A DNA stretch of 56,127 nt from Bifidobacterium callitrichidarum (GTDB lineage Bacteria > Actinomycetota > Actinomycetes > Actinomycetales > Bifidobacteriaceae). Shown piece by piece: positions 52,662-56,127 of this stretch (the stretch's first letter is position 1; each line of letters begins with the position of its first letter). The stretch is taken from contig NZ_QFFM01000020.1 of assembly GCF_003129905.1 (NCBI RefSeq), forward strand, positions 1-56,127, given 5' to 3'. The notes beneath the pieces are model-generated. The model was not told the origin of the DNA, did no database searches, and was given only the letters and a program-made list of their open reading frames with translations. The position numbers were made by a program, and so were the translations under genes.

Positions 52662-53138
52662 TCAGTGGCGCATGTTGGCGTAGCGCATGGCGCGCAGGGC
52701 CTCACGCTTGTCCTGCTCCTCGCGCAGAGCCTGACGCTTGTCGAATTCCTTCTTGCCTCGGGCCAGCGCGATCTCGGCCTTGACACGACCGTCCTTGAAG
52801 TACAGGCTGATCGGCACAATCGTGTATCCCTTGGCCTCAATGCCGCGCGCGAGCTTGGTGATCTGCTGGCGATGCAGCAGCAGCTTGCGCTTGCGCTTGG
52901 GGGCGTGATTGTTCCACGTACCGTTGAGGTATTCGGGGATGTTGGCGCCTTCCAGCCACATCTCACCGCGACGGTCGATGGAGACGAACGCCTCGGCCAG
53001 CGAGGCACGTCCCTCGCGGAGGGACTTGACCTCGGTGCCGGTCAGCGCCAGTCCCGCCTCGTACTTGTCTTCGATGGCGTAATCATGCCGGGCCTTCTTG
53101 TTCTGGACGATCAGCTTGGTGCCGGTTTCCTTGGCCAT
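52662..53138 (-). CDS. smpB: SsrA-binding protein SmpB
   Basis: SmpB binds tmRNA and rescues stalled ribosomes. The 158-residue protein is full length with [20 protein letters not shown] at the N-terminus, [18 protein letters not shown], the [20 protein letters not shown] loop and [20 protein letters not shown], then a basic C-terminal tail. GAAAGGAGGAG precedes the ATG. It is the last gene of the ftsE-ftsX-CHAP-smpB series. I found no tmRNA gene in the window. Confidence 0.97.
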   Translation of the reverse strand: MAKETGTKLIVQNKKARHDYAIEDKYEAGLALTGTEVKSLREGRASLAEAFVSIDRRGEMWLEGANIPEYLNGTWNNHAPKRKRKLLLHRQQITKLARGIEAKGYTIVPISLYFKDGRVKAEIALARGKKEFDKRQALREEQDKREALRAMRYANMRH

Positions 53139-53228
53139 GGTCTCCTCCTTTCATGGGGTTTCCAAACGGTTATTCACAACCGATTTGCGCAACATTCGAG
53201 GGTAGCACGAACGCGCATGAATATGAAA

Positions 53229-53252
53229 AAGAGCCTTCGGAGGAAGGCTCTT
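53229..53252 (-). terminator. Terminator between the CHAP gene and smpB
   Basis: AAGAGCCTTC and GAAGGCTCTT (53229-53238, 53243-53252) form a perfect stem with a 4-base loop. Read on the minus strand the stem is followed by a run of T, so it ends the CHAP transcript. Confidence 0.88.
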
Positions 53253-53267
53253 GGCGAACATCTCTCT

Positions 53268-53378
53268 CGGCTCCCCTTGTCAGGGGAGCTGTCAGCGGAT
53301 GCTGACTGAGGGGTAGTCACACACGGATTGGACTACCCCTCAGTCGCTTCGCGCCAGCTCCCCTGACAAGGGGAGCCA
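53268..53378. repeat. Back-to-back pair of short hairpin repeats
   Basis: 53268-53317 and 53332-53378 are two short elements in opposite orientation, so the whole forms a larger palindrome. The stems differ (GTCAGC/GCTGAC and a decayed GTCGCTTCGCG), while CTCCCCTTGTCAGGGGAG is shared. They lie just after the CHAP gene, before its terminator. Confidence 0.8.
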
Positions 53379-53390
53379 GGGTAGGGAGAC

Positions 53391-54749
53391 TCAGTGGACG
53401 AACCAGTACTGGCCAGCGTTGGTCAGGGTGCGGGTGTTGGTGTTGTACGGGCCGGCGTAGGCGTTCATCTCGGAGATGACGAAGGTGCCGTCGCCGTTCA
53501 CGGCCTCCACCACGGCCACATGGCCGTAGGTGCCGTCGGCGCCGTCCTGGCCGGGCAGGAAGGACAGGGCCGCGCCCACTTCGGGGTTATGGTCCACGCG
53601 CAGGCCGTAGGACGGGGCCGTGCGCCACCAGTCACCGCCGTTGCCAAGGTAGGACGGGGTGTTGATGCCCATCTGCTTGCGGCGGTCGTACGCCCACCAC
53701 GTGCACTGGCCGGCCACGTAGGCGTTGCCATAGTCGCCGTTGGACGTGCCCTGACCGCCGGTGCCGGTGGACGGCACGGACGGGGTGACCGTCGGCGTGG
53801 ACGGGGTGGAAGGCGTCACCGTGGGGTTGGACGGCACAGTGGTGGTGCCCTGGATGCCCGGATCCACCTTGTTGGCGGCCTCGGCCTGCTCCTTCTGGTA
53901 CTGACGGTTGTAGGAATCCACCTGGGAGGCGATGAGCACGGTCTGCGCGGCCTGCTTGGCGGATTCGTCGTTCAGGCTTTCCACCTGGGCGGACAGCTCG
54001 TTGCGCTTCGCCTCGCCCTGGGCACGCAGCTTGTCGAGCGCGTCGCGCTTGGCCTGCGCATCCTCGGCAGCGGCCTGCGCGGAGGCGGCCTTCTCGTCCG
54101 CCTTGGTCTTCAGGGTGGCGATCTGCTTCTCGATTGCGGCCAGACGCTCGCTGCGGTTCATCGAGGTGTTCAGCGTGGTGGCCGCGGAGGAGGCCGCGTT
54201 GGCCTCGTTGCGGGAGAGGGCGTCGCGCGACTGCATGGAGTTGACGAAGTCCTGCGTGCTCGTGGCACCGGTGACCACGCTCATCACGTCGGAGGCGTCC
54301 GAACCGTGCATCTCCTCGCGGGCCAGCTGTGCCACGGCGGCATGCGCGTCGTCGTAATCCTTGCCGGTCTGCTCGATCTGCTGCTCGAGCGTTTCCTTGT
54401 CCTTCTGGGCGGCGGCCAGACGGTCGGCGGCCGCGTCCGCCTCGTCCTGCGCGGTGGCGGCGGCGGAGTTGGCGGCGGTGACCTTGGCCTGTGCGGCAAC
54501 GATCTTGTTGTTGGTTAGATCGTCCAGTTCGAGAATCTTGTTGGCCAGTTCCTCATTGACGCCGGCGAGCTGCTGCTTGAGCTCGGCCTCACGCTGCACG
54601 GAGGCGGCGTGCTGGTTCTGCGCGTTGATGAGGTCGGAATAGGTATCCGCCTGGGCGGATGGGGCGGGGCCGAACACCAGTCCGGCGGTGCAAGCCGCGG
54701 CGGCTACGAGCGTTGCCAGTACGGGCTTGATCACATTCGCCTTCGTCAT
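53391..54749 (-). CDS. Secreted coiled-coil CHAP-domain peptidoglycan hydrolase (PcsB-like)
   Basis: The 452-residue protein has a signal peptide (cleavage after about residue 35, APSAQADTY), a long coiled coil (about 36-290, rich in Ala, Gln, Glu, Lys), a Pro/Thr-rich linker (TVTPSTPSTPTVTPS) and a C-terminal CHAP domain with catalytic Cys in GQCTWWAYDRRK (about 347) and His in YGHVAVVEAV (about 408). This build matches PcsB-type hydrolases that are activated by FtsEX. Location directly downstream of ftsX supports that. AAAGGAC precedes the ATG. Confidence 0.93.
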   Translation of the reverse strand: MTKANVIKPVLATLVAAAACTAGLVFGPAPSAQADTYSDLINAQNQHAASVQREAELKQQLAGVNEELANKILELDDLTNNKIVAAQAKVTAANSAAATAQDEADAAADRLAAAQKDKETLEQQIEQTGKDYDDAHAAVAQLAREEMHGSDASDVMSVVTGATSTQDFVNSMQSRDALSRNEANAASSAATTLNTSMNRSERLAAIEKQIATLKTKADEKAASAQAAAEDAQAKRDALDKLRAQGEAKRNELSAQVESLNDESAKQAAQTVLIASQVDSYNRQYQKEQAEAANKVDPGIQGTTTVPSNPTVTPSTPSTPTVTPSVPSTGTGGQGTSNGDYGNAYVAGQCTWWAYDRRKQMGINTPSYLGNGGDWWRTAPSYGLRVDHNPEVGAALSFLPGQDGADGTYGHVAVVEAVNGDGTFVISEMNAYAGPYNTNTRTLTNAGQYWFVH

Positions 54750-54860
54750 GGGCAGAAAGTCCTTTCGTCTCAGTTAAAGCCACACCTTAACACGTGAAAC
54801 TGAGAATCGTGCAGGTTTTGTGTGTGATTCGCGTCTCGCGGAAGCGCGGAGGCTTGTTTT

Positions 54861-55051
54861 TGGATCCCCTCTCTGAGGGGATCTGTCACCGTAGGTGACT
54901 GAAGGGAGCCTCGCCGGCATATGGAACTCCCCTCAGTCGGCTTCGCCGCCAGCTCTACTGCGTAGAGCCTTCGCAGCATAGCTGCTCACTTCGCCTACGA
55001 GAAGTCCACTAGATTTCCCGCTTAACGGCTCAGTCCTCAAAGAGGGGAGCC
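54861..55051. repeat. Short hairpin repeat plus decayed long repeat (E3)
   Basis: 54861-54909 is a short element in which both stems have changed in step (GATCCCC/GGGGATC and GTCACC/GGTGAC). 54925-55051 is the long element of the E1 type; one stem has become GCTCTAC/GTAGAGC, still paired, whereas the CCTACG module stem has decayed. It ends 23 bases before the ftsX stop and separates ftsX from the CHAP gene, along with about 110 further bases in which I see only the CHAP gene promoter region. Confidence 0.8.
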
Positions 55052-55074
55052 AAAAGACAAACCCCTGGCGACAA

Positions 55075-55998
55075 TTACGCGCGCAGGTAACGGCGCAGGG
55101 AGATGGTGGAGGCGATGATGGATAGCAGCACCGCGCCGAGCACCAGTCCCGGCGAGATCATGAGCACCGTCATCTGGTTCACGTACGGAATCCACGTGAC
55201 CGACTGGGCCAGCCAACCGGTGATGAACACGCGCACGATCACCGACAGCATCAGGCAGGAGAGCACCGAACCGAGCAGCGAGGCGATGGCGCCTTCCAGG
55301 ATGAACGGCAGTCGAATCGTCCAGTTCGAAGCACCCACGTATCGCATGATCTCGGTTTCGGTGCGTCTGGACGCGGCGGACATGCGGATCGTGGTACCGG
55401 TCAGGAGGATGGCCACGAACACCATCACGCCTGCGAGTACGGCCGTGACCGCGGTGGCGCGGTTGAGCACGGCGAATACCGGCTCGAAGATCTGCCGCTG
55501 GTCGGTCACGTCCTCGACGCCCTCCTTGCCGGAGAGCACTTCGGCCACCACCTGGTACTTGGTGGGGTCCTTGAGCTTGAGCCACAGCGAATCCTGCATG
55601 TCGTCCGCGGTGAGCGTGCGGCCCTGGAACTCGCCGTTCGGGTACTGCTTGGTGAAGGTGTTGTCGTAGAAGTCCTGCTTGCTCACGTACGTGATCTTGG
55701 AGACCGTGTCGTTGAGCTCGTCGCGGATGGTCTTCTGCAGGGCCGTGATCTCGGCGGCCGAAGGCGACTTGCCGGAGGCGCAGTTGGCCGACTGGCTGGT
55801 GCCGTCCGGGCATAGCCAGACCACCACTTCCACTTTGTCATACCAATCGCCCTTGGCCTTGGTGATCTGCGCCTGCGTGAGCACGGACGCGCCGATGAAC
55901 AGGAAGGAGATGAAGGTGACCAGCATCAGCGAGAGCAGCATGGACAGGTTGCGACGCAGGTTGGTCCAGGTTTCGGAGAGGATGAATCGCGCGCGCAT
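55075..55998 (-). CDS. ftsX: Cell division protein FtsX
   Basis: FtsX is the membrane part of FtsEX, which controls peptidoglycan hydrolases at the septum. The 307-residue protein has an N-terminal cytoplasmic part (MRARFILSETWTNLRRNLSM), four helices (first LSLMLVTFISFLFIGASVLT, and three from residue about 180 onward), and a large extracellular loop with a conserved hydrophobic patch between the first two helices. Its ATG overlaps the FtsE stop as TAATG. The coiled-coil CHAP hydrolase downstream is the probable partner. Confidence 0.95.
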   Translation of the reverse strand: MRARFILSETWTNLRRNLSMLLSLMLVTFISFLFIGASVLTQAQITKAKGDWYDKVEVVVWLCPDGTSQSANCASGKSPSAAEITALQKTIRDELNDTVSKITYVSKQDFYDNTFTKQYPNGEFQGRTLTADDMQDSLWLKLKDPTKYQVVAEVLSGKEGVEDVTDQRQIFEPVFAVLNRATAVTAVLAGVMVFVAILLTGTTIRMSAASRRTETEIMRYVGASNWTIRLPFILEGAIASLLGSVLSCLMLSVIVRVFITGWLAQSVTWIPYVNQMTVLMISPGLVLGAVLLSIIASTISLRRYLRA

Positions 55999-56127
55999 TA
56001 CTTGGCCTCCGTGTGTTCGCTGGTTTCGCCGGTGACGTGTTCGGCGTCATCGTGCTGTTGGTCCGCTGTCCGTTCGGCGTCGGTGTGACGACGGGACCGA
56101 TGTCCGCCTGCCGCGGGCGGTGCCGGG
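55998..56127 (-). CDS. ftsE: Cell division ATPase FtsE, C-terminal end (truncated by the window)
   Basis: Only the last 42 codons are present, read on the minus strand and ending in TSEHTEAK before TAA at 56000-55998. The sequence is polar and low in complexity, so it is a disordered tail rather than the ATPase core. FtsE is assigned from position: the stop overlaps the ftsX start, as is usual for ftsEX. Confidence 0.7.
   Translation of the reverse strand, partial: PAPPAAGGHRSRRHTDAERTADQQHDDAEHVTGETSEHTEAK

Overview
The window is a high-GC chromosomal segment of a Bifidobacterium-like actinobacterium. The evidence is its gene content: a dgt-dnaG pair, luxS/recQ beside cystathionine genes, an ftsE-ftsX-CHAP-smpB cluster, a GH42 galacto-oligosaccharide locus under a LacI regulator, pdxST with a MocR regulator, and many intergenic palindromic repeats. 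Genus is inferred from protein families and layout, and I do not assign a species. No rRNA, tRNA, tmRNA, CRISPR array, phage or intact insertion sequence was seen. Coordinates were counted by eye, and short sites may be off by a base.

Layout. 1-5.1 kb: end of an unidentified gene, a phosphonatase-like HAD hydrolase (phnX), then a minus-strand vitamin B6 block (pdxS, pdxT and a MocR regulator) with a striking array of repeated operator-like sites. 5.1-6.4 kb: a small XRE regulator/DUF2975 membrane protein pair with a perfect palindrome at its promoter. 6.4-14.8 kb: transglutaminase-like membrane protein, primase, dGTPase-like HD hydrolase and alanine racemase. 15-24.2 kb: amino acid permease, GNAT acetyltransferase, LuxS, L,D-transpeptidase, RecQ, and a cystathionine synthase/lyase pair that could turn LuxS-derived homocysteine into cysteine. 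24.2-27.4 kb: a repeat-rich gap and a GntR(YtrA-type)-ABC ATPase-permease operon. 27.4-33.2 kb: a complete Opp-type ABC importer. 33.3-43.1 kb: coaX, then a beta-galactoside locus of two permeases, GH42 beta-galactosidase, two paralogous lipoprotein binding proteins and a divergent LacI regulator.

43.1-44.7 kb: an AbiEi/DUF559-like accessory gene lying between two 113-bp direct copies of a nested palindrome. 44.7-52.2 kb: a pseudouridine synthase with an unusual internal insertion, glmS, and a polar amino acid ABC importer that again has two paralogous binding proteins. 52.6-56.1 kb: smpB, a secreted CHAP hydrolase, ftsX and the end of ftsE, a division-linked cell wall hydrolase module.

The most unusual content is non-coding. 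At least four families of intergenic palindromes occur. In two of them the copies keep their base pairing while the paired bases themselves change: compensatory stems beside conserved flanks in one, and unrelated stems around a conserved loop in the other. That pattern suggests selection or a copying mechanism acting on a folded RNA or single-stranded DNA. Most of these elements sit directly downstream of genes or between operon members.
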